Assembly: GCA_030529445.1 (NCBI GenBank)
Contig: JAUMWW010000001.1
Span: forward strand, 88,121-152,120
Source: Johnsonella sp.
Lineage (GTDB): Bacteria; Bacillota; Clostridia; Lachnospirales; Lachnospiraceae
Direction of reading: 5' to 3'
Length of the DNA stretch: 64,000 bases
Within the stretch, counting starts at the first letter, position 1. Each line of letters begins with the position of its first letter. The notes beneath the pieces are model-generated. The model saw only the letters and a program-made list of their open reading frames with translations. It was not told where the DNA came from and did no database searches. Of the stretch, positions 10,259 to 16,367 are shown piece after piece. The translations under genes were made by a program, and so were the position numbers.

Positions 10259-10287
10259 TAAAACGAATGAGAAATGAGATCGGTTGC
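10259..10287 (-). promoter_or_regulatory. ECF-type promoter of the membrane-tethered sigma gene
   Basis: On the minus strand, TGCAACC (core at 10287-10282) is followed after 16 bases by CGTTTTA (10265-10259). The AAC-type -35 with a CGT-type -10 is the pattern used by ECF sigma factors, suggesting that the sigma factor drives its own gene. Predicted from pattern only. Confidence 0.55.
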
Positions 10288-10517
10288 ATTAAAATTATTT
10301 TTTTTTTGGAAAATTAAAAAAGAGAATGAAGAAATAATATCTGAGGATATTTTATAAGAACTGCTTACGAAATACAAGCATAGAGAAAATAAAAGGAAAA
10401 ATTGATTTTTTATCACAAGATTTTATGTAGAAGGAAAGAGGATAAAAGAGGAATTTTTATTACCTTTTTTAGAGATCGGAAAAAGCGCAGGAAGCAGAGG
10501 AAAAAGCAAAAATCTTC

Positions 10518-10547
10518 TTGCATTTGGAGGAATCGATCTGCTAGAAT
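10518..10547 (+). promoter_or_regulatory. Promoter of the macrodomain gene
   Basis: TTGCAT (10518-10523), an 18-base spacer and TAGAAT (10542-10547) form a reasonable sigma-A promoter about 120 bases before the start codon at 10666. The rest of the 10288-10517 gap is AT-rich and shows nothing further. Confidence 0.5.
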
Positions 10548-10665
10548 CAGCTTATAGAAGAGACGGAATTTAGGGAAAAGAAGCTAAAGAAGGAGGGAGT
10601 GGATATAGGGAGTTATGTATCCATAAATAGATTCTATACCTTATCGAGGAGGGGAGGGCTTAGAG

Positions 10666-11697
10666 ATGCCGTTTCAAATCATTCGACAGGATATCACAAA
10701 AATAAAGACGGATGCCATCGTCAACGCCGCCAATACGGAACTAAAAATGGGCGGAGGAGTCTGCGGTGTGATTTTTCAGGCAGCAGGAAAGAAAAAGCTG
10801 GAGAAAGCCTGCGGGGAGCTTGCACCGATTCAAACCGGTGAGGCGGTCATTACACCGGGCTTTGATTTGCCGGCAAAGTTTATTATTCATACAGCAGGAC
10901 CGGTATATTCCGTAAAAAATAAAGAAGAGAGCGAGCGACTGCTTCGTTCCTCATATATGAATTCCATGAAAAAAGCATTGGAATATCAATGCTCATCTAT
11001 CGCATTTCCGCTGATTTCCTCAGGTATTTACGGATATCCGAAAGAGGAAGCCTTCAAAACGGCGGTCTCGGCGATTGAAGAAATTTTAAGGGAGAATGAA
11101 TTAGAGGTATTTCTTGTAATCTATGATAAGCAATCCTTTTCTATCGGTAAGGACTTGCTGGGAGAAATAGAAAGTTATATCGATGAACATTACCTTAAAG
11201 CCTGTGAGTCCAAAGAGAGAAAGCTGCTTGCCTTAGAGGAAAGAATATTGAGGAGGGGGGAAGAGGAGAAAGTTCCTTATATGGCAGAGGCATTTGAAGC
11301 AAAGCCCATGAATTTGCCCGCTTCTTCGCTTCCTCTTGACCATCTGGTGGATAATTTGGAGGAGCCCTTTTCCCGTATGCTTCTGGATTTGATAGATAGC
11401 AAGGGAAAAACGGACGTGGAAGTGTATAAACGTGCCAATCTCGACAGAAAGCTATTTTCTAAGATCAGGAGCAATGAAGCATATATGCCGAGCAAGCGAA
11501 CCGTAATTGCATTGGCGGTCGGTCTTGAGCTATCTTTGGGGGAGACCGAAAGCCTTTTGGAAAGAGCGGGATATGCGCTCTCCCATGCGGTGAAATCCGA
11601 TGTTATTATAGAGTACTTCATTAAAAAAGGAAAATATAATATTTTTGAGATCAATGAAGTGCTCTTTCAGTATGATCAGCCTCTTTTGGGAAGCTGA
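10666..11697 (+). CDS. Macrodomain protein with C-terminal helical domain
   Basis: Residues 1-165 are a macrodomain, which binds ADP-ribose and in many members removes ADP-ribose or O-acetyl groups. Visible motifs are DAIVNAANTEL near residue 17, GGGVCGVIFQAAG, and SSGIYGYPKEEA near 125. A charged linker (about 180-230) leads to a helical domain (LLDLIDSKGKTDVEVYKRAN, LDRKLFSKIRSN, PSKRTVIALAVGLEL) that resembles a helix-turn-helix found in other Firmicutes proteins and probably mediates binding to nucleic acid or a partner. The start has GGAGGGGAGGG just upstream. It stands in front of an OYE-family reductase gene 35 bases downstream and may share its transcript. The domain calls are strong; the biological target is unknown. 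Confidence 0.88.
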   Translation: MPFQIIRQDITKIKTDAIVNAANTELKMGGGVCGVIFQAAGKKKLEKACGELAPIQTGEAVITPGFDLPAKFIIHTAGPVYSVKNKEESERLLRSSYMNSMKKALEYQCSSIAFPLISSGIYGYPKEEAFKTAVSAIEEILRENELEVFLVIYDKQSFSIGKDLLGEIESYIDEHYLKACESKERKLLALEERILRRGEEEKVPYMAEAFEAKPMNLPASSLPLDHLVDNLEEPFSRMLLDLIDSKGKTDVEVYKRANLDRKLFSKIRSNEAYMPSKRTVIALAVGLELSLGETESLLERAGYALSHAVKSDVIIEYFIKKGKYNIFEINEVLFQYDQPLLGS

Positions 11698-11732
11698 GTA
11701 TTTTATAAAGAAAGGATAGGAAGGAGAAGAGG

Positions 11733-12758
11733 ATGGAGAATATTTTTACACCGATTAGCATCAAGGGACTGGAACTGAAGAACCGAATCGTCATGCCTCC
11801 GATGTGCCAGTTTTCTGTGGAAGCGGAGGACGGAAGAGCAAATGATATGCATTATGTGCATTATGTCAGCAGAGCGATGGGCGGAGTGGGGCTGATTATC
11901 CTTGAGATGACAAATGTAGAGGCGGCAGGAAGGCTGACCAAGAAATGCCTCGGACTCTGGTCGGATGAGCAGATCGAAGCGATTGCAAGAATTGTCGATG
12001 CCTGCCATAAGTTCGGGGCAAAGGTGGCAATTCAAATCGGGCACGGAGGGAGAAAGGCGGATAATGCATTTGATACGGTGGCGCCCTCCGCAATCCGCTT
12101 CTCCGAGGAATATAAGATTCCTCGCGCATTGAGTACGGCAGAGGCGGAGGAGATGATTGCGAAGTATGCCGAGGCAGTGGAAAGAGCAATCAAGGCGGGA
12201 GTAGACAGTATAGAAATCCATGGAGCGCATGGTTATCTGATTCATCAGTTCCATTCCCCGCTGACCAATCAGCGGAAGGATAAGTTCGGAGAAGATAAAG
12301 CGCTCTTCGGAAAAGAGATTATTCGCGAGAGCCGAAAGAAAATGCCGGCGAATATGCCGCTGATCTTTAGAATTTCCGCAATCGAGTATGTGGAAGGCGG
12401 TTATGATTTGGATTATGCCGTAGAGCTTGCGCAGCAATATAAGTCTGCGGGAACGGATATTTTTCATATCACTTCGGGAGGAGAGGGACCGCTGGTAGGT
12501 TCCGGGGGCAGACCGGGGGTGCATGCGGGCTATCAGGTTCCGATGGCGAGGAGAATCAGAGAGGAAAGCGGTCTGCCCGTTATTGCCGTAGGAAAGCTCG
12601 GGGATCTTGCACTTGCCAATTCACTGATCGGAAATAAGGATGCGGATCTGGTGGCGATCGGAAGAGGGCTCTTACAAAACCCGAACTGGGTGCTGAATGC
12701 CGCTAAAAGCCTGGATCATAAGATGGAGATGGCGATGCAGCTGGGACGTGCATTTTAA
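11733..12758 (+). CDS. namA: NADH:flavin oxidoreductase, old yellow enzyme family (YqjM/NamA-like)
   Basis: This 341-residue protein is a full-length FMN-dependent ene-reductase of the YqjM/NamA type, which reduces activated C=C bonds of enones and related electrophiles with NADPH. Seen in sequence: the N-terminal NRIVMPPMCQFS with the redox-tuning Cys, QIGHGGRKA, the substrate-binding HGAHGYLIHQFHSPLTNQR (His-x-x-His variant with Tyr), and the C-terminal FMN-phosphate motif AIGRGLLQNPNW. The start has AAGGAGAAGAGG immediately upstream. It is soluble and cytoplasmic. The exact physiological substrate cannot be read from sequence; the gene symbol rests on similarity to YqjM. Confidence 0.93.
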   Translation: MENIFTPISIKGLELKNRIVMPPMCQFSVEAEDGRANDMHYVHYVSRAMGGVGLIILEMTNVEAAGRLTKKCLGLWSDEQIEAIARIVDACHKFGAKVAIQIGHGGRKADNAFDTVAPSAIRFSEEYKIPRALSTAEAEEMIAKYAEAVERAIKAGVDSIEIHGAHGYLIHQFHSPLTNQRKDKFGEDKALFGKEIIRESRKKMPANMPLIFRISAIEYVEGGYDLDYAVELAQQYKSAGTDIFHITSGGEGPLVGSGGRPGVHAGYQVPMARRIREESGLPVIAVGKLGDLALANSLIGNKDADLVAIGRGLLQNPNWVLNAAKSLDHKMEMAMQLGRAF

Positions 12759-12879
12759 TATCAATAATGACAGAAAAAAAGAAACACCTCTTCTTATTAT
12801 TTCGGAAGGCAGGCTTTCGGGATGAGGTTAATGATATAGGCGGTGAGTAAATAGAAAACAGAGAGGGGAAGGTTGTTCA

Positions 12880-13070
12880 ATGCAAGAAGATAAAAATAAA
12901 CAGACTGAGGCGAATAAGAAGTGGCAGGAAAAGAATAGAGAAAAAGCGAGATATCTTCGGAATCGCTCTACCGCAAGAAGCTTTATAAAGCTTTTTGCAA
13001 CTCCTGAAGATATCAAGGAATGGAAGAGCTGATAGAAAAAAGGAAGCAAGAATGGGATAAGCAAGAATAA
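12880..13070 (+). pseudogene. Small conserved hypothetical gene with a frameshift
   Basis: The frame from ATG 12880 (GAGGGG upstream) reads MQEDKNKQTEANKKWQEKNR and then YLRNRSTARSFIKLFATPED before stopping at TGA 13030-13032 after 50 residues. A second frame starting at 13020 continues naturally as MEELIEKRKQEWDKQE to a TAA at 13068-13070. The join (TPEDIKE, then MEELIEKRK) looks like the normal end of this small Firmicutes protein family, so one base, probably an A in GGAAATGG, has been lost near 13019. It is either a recent frameshift mutation or a sequencing error. The function of the family is unknown to me. Confidence 0.65.
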
Positions 13071-13143
13071 ATTTGATGCTCCCTTTTAAGAAAGCAAGAA
13101 AATGGGGAAGGAGATGCAGTCTTATTCTGCGGCTTAGCTGGCA

Positions 13144-13313
13144 ATGATGCTTGCGGATGTATTCAGATATGAAGAATGGCATATAGATGAGGGTGAATCA
13201 TATCGAAAAAGATAAAAAACGGCGAATATAAAGGATCCTTGATTATATGTGAAAATGAGACGCCATTTTATATGCCTCATTGATTTGATAAGAAATTTCC
13301 CAGAGCCGGATAA
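13144..13313 (+). pseudogene. Trace of a decayed small gene
   Basis: A protein-like stretch beginning MMLADVFRYEEWHIDEGESY shifts frame near an A-rich run and goes on as NGEYKGSLIICENETPFYMP, then an in-frame TGA, then FDKKFPRAG and TAA. Both a frameshift and a stop are needed to read it, so it is treated as a remnant. The rest of the 13071-13382 gap shows nothing further. Confidence 0.3.
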
Positions 13314-13382
13314 ATTAAAATAATGTAGTTTTACCACAGAAATCGGGAAGTTTTATTTCAATCTTTAAAGGAGATATAAGCA

Positions 13383-13685
13383 ATGCGGGGCTTAAGAACG
13401 AAAGAAGGTTCTAAATTTGAAGCGTTTTTCAAAATTGTGCAGGATGCTGCCGGAGAAAAAGGCGCTGTATTCTTTTTGGACTGTGGAGAAGGTCGAGAAA
13501 TCGAAACAGAAAGCTTGTCGGTGTCGGATTTAAGCGGATGGCTGATTCCGTTTCCGGAGGCTGATAAGTTTGAGAAGGATTTCCTGGACGATAAGATTGA
13601 TGGAGAAGAATGGGCCGATCATCTTTTTTGGGCGATATGGTTTGAGGAGGATGGGAAAATCGGAGTGGAAATCAAAGAATTCTAA
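13383..13685 (+). CDS. Conserved hypothetical protein, about 100 residues
   Basis: A small acidic protein (MRGLRTKEGSKFEAFFKIVQ, VFFLDCGEGREIE, LSGWLIPF, WADHLFWAIWFEEDGK) of a type I have seen as an uncharacterised Firmicutes protein. It is soluble, with no signal peptide. The start is fixed by AAAGGAG 8 bases upstream. It is followed by its own terminator, so it is probably a single-gene unit. No function can be assigned. Confidence 0.75.
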   Translation: MRGLRTKEGSKFEAFFKIVQDAAGEKGAVFFLDCGEGREIETESLSVSDLSGWLIPFPEADKFEKDFLDDKIDGEEWADHLFWAIWFEEDGKIGVEIKEF

Positions 13686-13697
13686 TAGCGGCAGTAA

Positions 13698-13730
13698 AAA
13701 GATTGCATAGAAATATGTAATCTTTTTTTA
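13698..13730 (+). terminator. Terminator of the 13383 gene
   Basis: AAAGATTGCATA (13698-13709) pairs with TATGTAATCTTT (13714-13725) with one G-T pair, and is followed by TTTT. It begins 13 bases after the stop codon. Confidence 0.85.
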
Positions 13731-14040
13731 TAAAAAAGATGGGAAAGATATCTGCCGGATGGAAGAAGCAAGAGAAAAATAATAGGGGAAGTATTTTTGT
13801 ATCGGAACATTTATTTATCGGTTTTTTGAATTGAAATGGAACTTTCCTAAGAAAACAAGGATATGTCGAGCTCTGTGAAGAACTCGTGGATTGAAAAAAA
13901 TATATCATCAAGATATGGATTGCCGTATGGTATCAAGCTCCATGAGGGCATGATGAGAAGAATATAAAGGAGGGTTTTAACAAAAATATATTCAATAGAA
14001 CGAAAATCATTTAATTTTATAATTTTTCAATAAATTAAAC

Positions 14041-14312
14041 GAAAAGTAATTTCAAGCAAGCCATGTTTTTGCTATAATAAGACTCTTAGTTAAACTAAAC
14101 AGTGATGAGAAAGAAAGGACAGGTGAAGAGATGGGAGTAATCTGGTCATTAATCGTCGGCGGAATAATCGGAGCAATTGCGGGAGCGATCACGAATAAGG
14201 GAAGCTCTATGGGGTGGATCGCAAATATTTTGGCAGGTCTTATCGGTTCATGGATAGGGAAGTCTTTGCTGGGAAGCTGGGGACCTTCTCTTGCGGGGAT
14301 GGCGTTGATCCC
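14041..14312 (+). repeat. Intact partner of the duplicated promoter/gene segment
   Basis: This is the direct-repeat counterpart of 5764-6035. It includes the promoter, the dyad and about 60 codons of the GlsB-family gene. The pair could recombine and delete the 8.3 kb between them. Confidence 0.92.
14050..14098 (+). promoter_or_regulatory. Promoter and dyad operator of the GlsB-family gene
   Basis: TTTCAA (14050-14055), 17 bases, and TATAAT (14073-14078) form a sigma-A promoter. The imperfect palindrome TTAGTTAAACTAA (14086-14098) lies right at the expected transcription start, a place typical of repressor operators. Both elements are kept in the decayed copy at 5773-5821. The rest of the 13731-14049 gap shows no gene. 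Confidence 0.6.
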
Positions 14313-14388
14313 CTCTATTATAGGAGCGGTTATACTGGTTTTGCTTGTTTCCTATTTCTTTGGAAAGAAAAACAATAAAGGAAACTAA
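14131..14388 (+). CDS. GlsB/YeaQ/YmgE-family stress-response membrane protein
   Basis: An 85-residue membrane protein of the transglycosylase-associated family. It is a glycine-rich hydrophobic protein with three likely helices (about 3-20, 28-48 and 53-76) and a basic tail (GKKNNKGN). Seen motifs are GGIIGAIAGAI, GWIANILAGLIGSWIGKSL and IPSIIGAVILVLLVSYFFG. Relatives are linked to general and acid stress, but their molecular function is not known. The ribosome site in front is GAAAGGAC. It is a single-gene unit between its promoter and a long hairpin. Confidence 0.9.
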   Translation: MGVIWSLIVGGIIGAIAGAITNKGSSMGWIANILAGLIGSWIGKSLLGSWGPSLAGMALIPSIIGAVILVLLVSYFFGKKNNKGN

Positions 14389-14508
14389 AAGCGACAGGGA
14401 TTAAACAGCACAATTTTTCTGTATGGAATATAGCCCGGGGAATCTGATGGATTCCATAAAATCGGAAACGGAGAGATCAAACTTGAGCGATCCCGAATAA
14501 ATGAGAAT

Positions 14509-14570
14509 AAAGGACCTTCCTGTAGAGCTTATTGATGAGAATAAGATCTACGGGAGGGTCACTTTATTTA
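14509..14570. terminator. Long inverted repeat, two-way terminator
   Basis: AAAGGACCTTCCTGTAGA (14509-14526) pairs with TCTACGGGAGGGTCACTTT (14547-14565) with G-T pairs and one bulged A, and the inner CTTATT/AATAAG extends the stem. T-rich sequence on both flanks allows termination from either side, fitting the convergent GlsB gene and YedE-TusA operon. An apparent open frame over this hairpin is not a gene. Confidence 0.75.
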
Positions 14571-14614
14571 TGGGAGCGGATATGGGCATAAGCCTTTTTA
14601 ACCCTTATAAAAAA

Positions 14615-14648
14615 CCGGGAGGAAGTCCTATTTCAAAGACCTTCCCCC
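14615..14648 (-). terminator. Terminator of the YedE-TusA operon
   Basis: On the minus strand GGGGGAAGGTC pairs with GACTTCCTCCC (one mismatch, some G-T) and is followed by GGTTTTTT. It lies about 50 bases after the TusA-like stop codon. Confidence 0.8.
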
Positions 14649-14697
14649 TTCATGATCAAATCTTATTTACAGATTTTTCTTCCTTATCGGATCTGCC

Positions 14698-14922
14698 TTA
14701 TTTTTTTAAGACAATCACCCAACCGGCCTTATCGGACTTCTTAAACTCCAAAACTTCATGATTGTTTTTTATGCAATGTCCCGGTAAGCTGGTTACGGCT
14801 TCGGGGCATGTAAATGCCAGTTCAATAATATCTCCTGTATTAGCATTAACTAATGCTTTCTTTAGTTCAACTAAAGGAGCCGGTCAATCCAAACCGATTG
14901 CATTCACTTTAATTCTATCCAT
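14698..14922 (-). CDS. TusA/SirA-like sulfur carrier, TGA (probable selenocysteine) at the catalytic position
   Basis: Read through one TGA, this is a complete 74-residue TusA-family protein. It starts at ATG 14922 with AGGAGG six bases upstream and ends at TAA 14698. Codon 13 is TGA (14886-14884), inside GLD-(TGA)-PAPLVELKKAL. In TusA proteins this is the Asp-Cys-Pro-x-Pro motif whose Cys carries the persulfide. The rest fits the fold without any gap: TGDIIELAFTCPEAVTSLPG, then HEVLEFKKSD and GWVIVLKK. A hairpin follows the TGA at once. I therefore read TGA as selenocysteine, giving a selenol in place of the persulfide thiol. TusA-type proteins pass sulfur (or selenium) from a transporter or desulfurase to an acceptor. 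The gene follows the YedE-like gene by 16 bases. A plain nonsense mutation is the alternative, but it would have to hit exactly this codon. Confidence 0.85.
14855..14886 (-). promoter_or_regulatory. SECIS-like hairpin in the TusA-like gene
   Basis: Right after TGA (14886-14884) the minus strand reads CCGGCTC and then CTTTAG-TTGAA-CTAAAG (14876-14860), a perfect six-pair stem that can close to a three-base TGA loop. Below it GCT (14880-14878) pairs with AGC (14857-14855) across a small internal loop. The apical loop lies about 15 bases from the TGA and has a G near its start, as bacterial SECIS elements do. Confidence 0.65.
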
Positions 14923-14938
14923 GATTTCCTCCTGTGTT

Positions 14939-15997
14939 TTACGAGTTTTTGCGCAAATCTCTTGCGATAAATATATACGCGCTCAGCCAGATACCGATGG
15001 CAAGGAATCCCAATGCGATCCATCCTCTGAAAGACCATTGCGCGGTAGCAACCATTCCGTTTCCTATGATACAGCCGGCTGCCCAACGAGCGCCGAATCC
15101 CATCAGCGTACTTCCGATGACGGAGCGTATCAAAACAGATTTGTTTATCTTAACAATTGCAAATTCTTTGCTGAAAAATGTGGTTAAAAAAGAACCGATG
15201 ATTATACCCAGCACGAATAAGCTGCCCCAGCCAAGACCTTGGCCACCGGGAGCTCAGCCGCCCGAAAGGTCGATATTTGCACCGCAGGCATTTGCCCAGG
15301 TCAAGATCGGAGTGGATATTGCAAAGCCGGTATTTGCGCCGGTAAGATTATGAAAATAAAATCCGGCAGCCATTAAAACGCCGATCAGGACAGCGGCAAC
15401 TTCTTTAGACCAAATTTTTTCAAATAATAAATGTCTGATGCCCGTGTATTGCTGCGGCAATTTAAAGTTCAGTTTATTTTTCTTGTAATGCCTGTACATG
15501 ATGAAATACATAAGCACAGAGATGATAAAACTTGCAAGAACCGGAACATATTTGGGGAGGGCATTATAAAATTTCTCAAACCCGGACGGACCGAAGTCCA
15601 AATACTCCGTCAGGGGCTTTAAGAAACTGTTTGTCGCAAAATAAGTCCCCACAATAAAGAACAGAATCGAAATAAAACCGATGATTCTTCCGTCGCCCGA
15701 TTTCACCAGACTGGCAGTCATGCATCCGTTCATCATAACGGCACCGAAACCGTAAATAAAACTTCCGATGATGACGGCGGGTAAGGAAAAACTGAAAAGA
15801 TCCGGCTCGGGAACCAGACCGAAAAATACCATTAAATGGTACAAAAAGGCTTGCGTAAAGATGACGGCAAATAGAATCACCAGATTGTAGAGTTTCTTTT
15901 CCAAATAGATATCTCTAATCGTTCCGGTGAAACAGAACCTCGACCTTTTAAGCAAAAAGCCGAATAAAATACCAATGATCAATCCGCTTATTAACAT
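14939..15997 (-). CDS. YeeE/YedE-type sulfur/selenium transporter with in-frame TGA (probable selenocysteine)
   Basis: Read through one TGA at codon 248 (15256-15254), this is a 352-residue multi-helix membrane protein of the YeeE/YedE family, which imports thiosulfate or is linked to selenium use. All three family cysteines are seen: RSRFCFTGTIRD (C22), MMNGCMTAS (about 92) and, after the TGA, ARWAAGCIIGNGM. The two parts lie in the same frame with no indel. The TGA sits in the loop between ANIDLSGG and APGGQGLGWGSLFVLG, so a selenocysteine would add a fourth reactive group on the path. The start at 15997 has GAGGAGGTGA upstream. The gene is first in an operon with the TusA-like gene, as YeeE-TusA and YedE-YedF pairs are. 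A Trp-to-stop mutation is possible, but the hairpin and the twin TGA in the partner gene argue against it. Confidence 0.85.
15220..15256 (-). promoter_or_regulatory. SECIS-like hairpin in the YedE-like gene
   Basis: After the TGA (15256-15254) the minus strand folds as AGCTCCC pairing with GGG-CAGCT at the base and GCCAA-GGTC-TTGGC (15243-15230) at the top. The apical loop GGTC matches the GGUC core of the E. coli fdhF SECIS loop and lies 15 bases from the TGA. This is the better formed of the two hairpins. Confidence 0.7.
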
Positions 15998-16068
15998 AAC
16001 TCACCTCCTCAATAATCTTAATCCTGCCTTAAATTAATTTTAATAAAAGAGAAAGGAATCATTTCCAT

Positions 16069-16097
16069 ATAATAAATGATGAAGATATAAAAGTCAA
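16069..16097 (-). promoter_or_regulatory. Promoter of the YedE-TusA operon
   Basis: On the minus strand TTGACT (16097-16092), a 17-base spacer and TATTAT (16074-16069) form a good sigma-A promoter about 72 bases upstream of the YedE-like start codon. Confidence 0.7.
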
Positions 16098-16203
16098 ACA
16101 TAAAATGCTACAATAATGATTTTCCGTTTTGTACCAAGGTTTTGCTTTTGTTAAAGCATAAATATCGTGTTTGAAAGCATTCCGATTGAGTCAAGGAAGA
16201 AAA

Positions 16204-16254
16204 AAAGACCTTTCCGACTCTTATCGAAGATAAGGAATGCAGGAAGGTCTTTTT
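16204..16254 (-). terminator. Terminator downstream of the xylulokinase gene
   Basis: AAAGACCTTTCC (16204-16215) pairs with GGAAGGTCTTT (16242-16253) with one bulged base. On the minus strand the stem is followed by TTTTTTTCTTCC; on the plus strand by TTACAG. It lies about 110 bases beyond the stop of the gene at 16368. Confidence 0.75.
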
Positions 16255-16367
16255 ACAGAAAAGATAAAAGAGAAATCAAAGAGTGCCGATCAGGCGGGAC
16301 TCTACTTTTTTTGAATATAAAGGCAAGGGCAAAGCGGCAGAGGAAATGATGCCGCAAAATGCAGGAT

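Noticed and set aside
13144..13313. A third selenocysteine TGA in FYMPH-(TGA)-FDKKFPRAG
   Set aside because: The frame is also broken by a frameshift and no family is recognisable, so decay is the simpler reading.
14501..15187. Plus-strand open frames of 86 and 141 codons opposite the TusA-like and YedE-like genes
   Set aside because: The first runs over a long terminator hairpin; the second is antisense to genes with clear family motifs. Neither has a good ribosome site.
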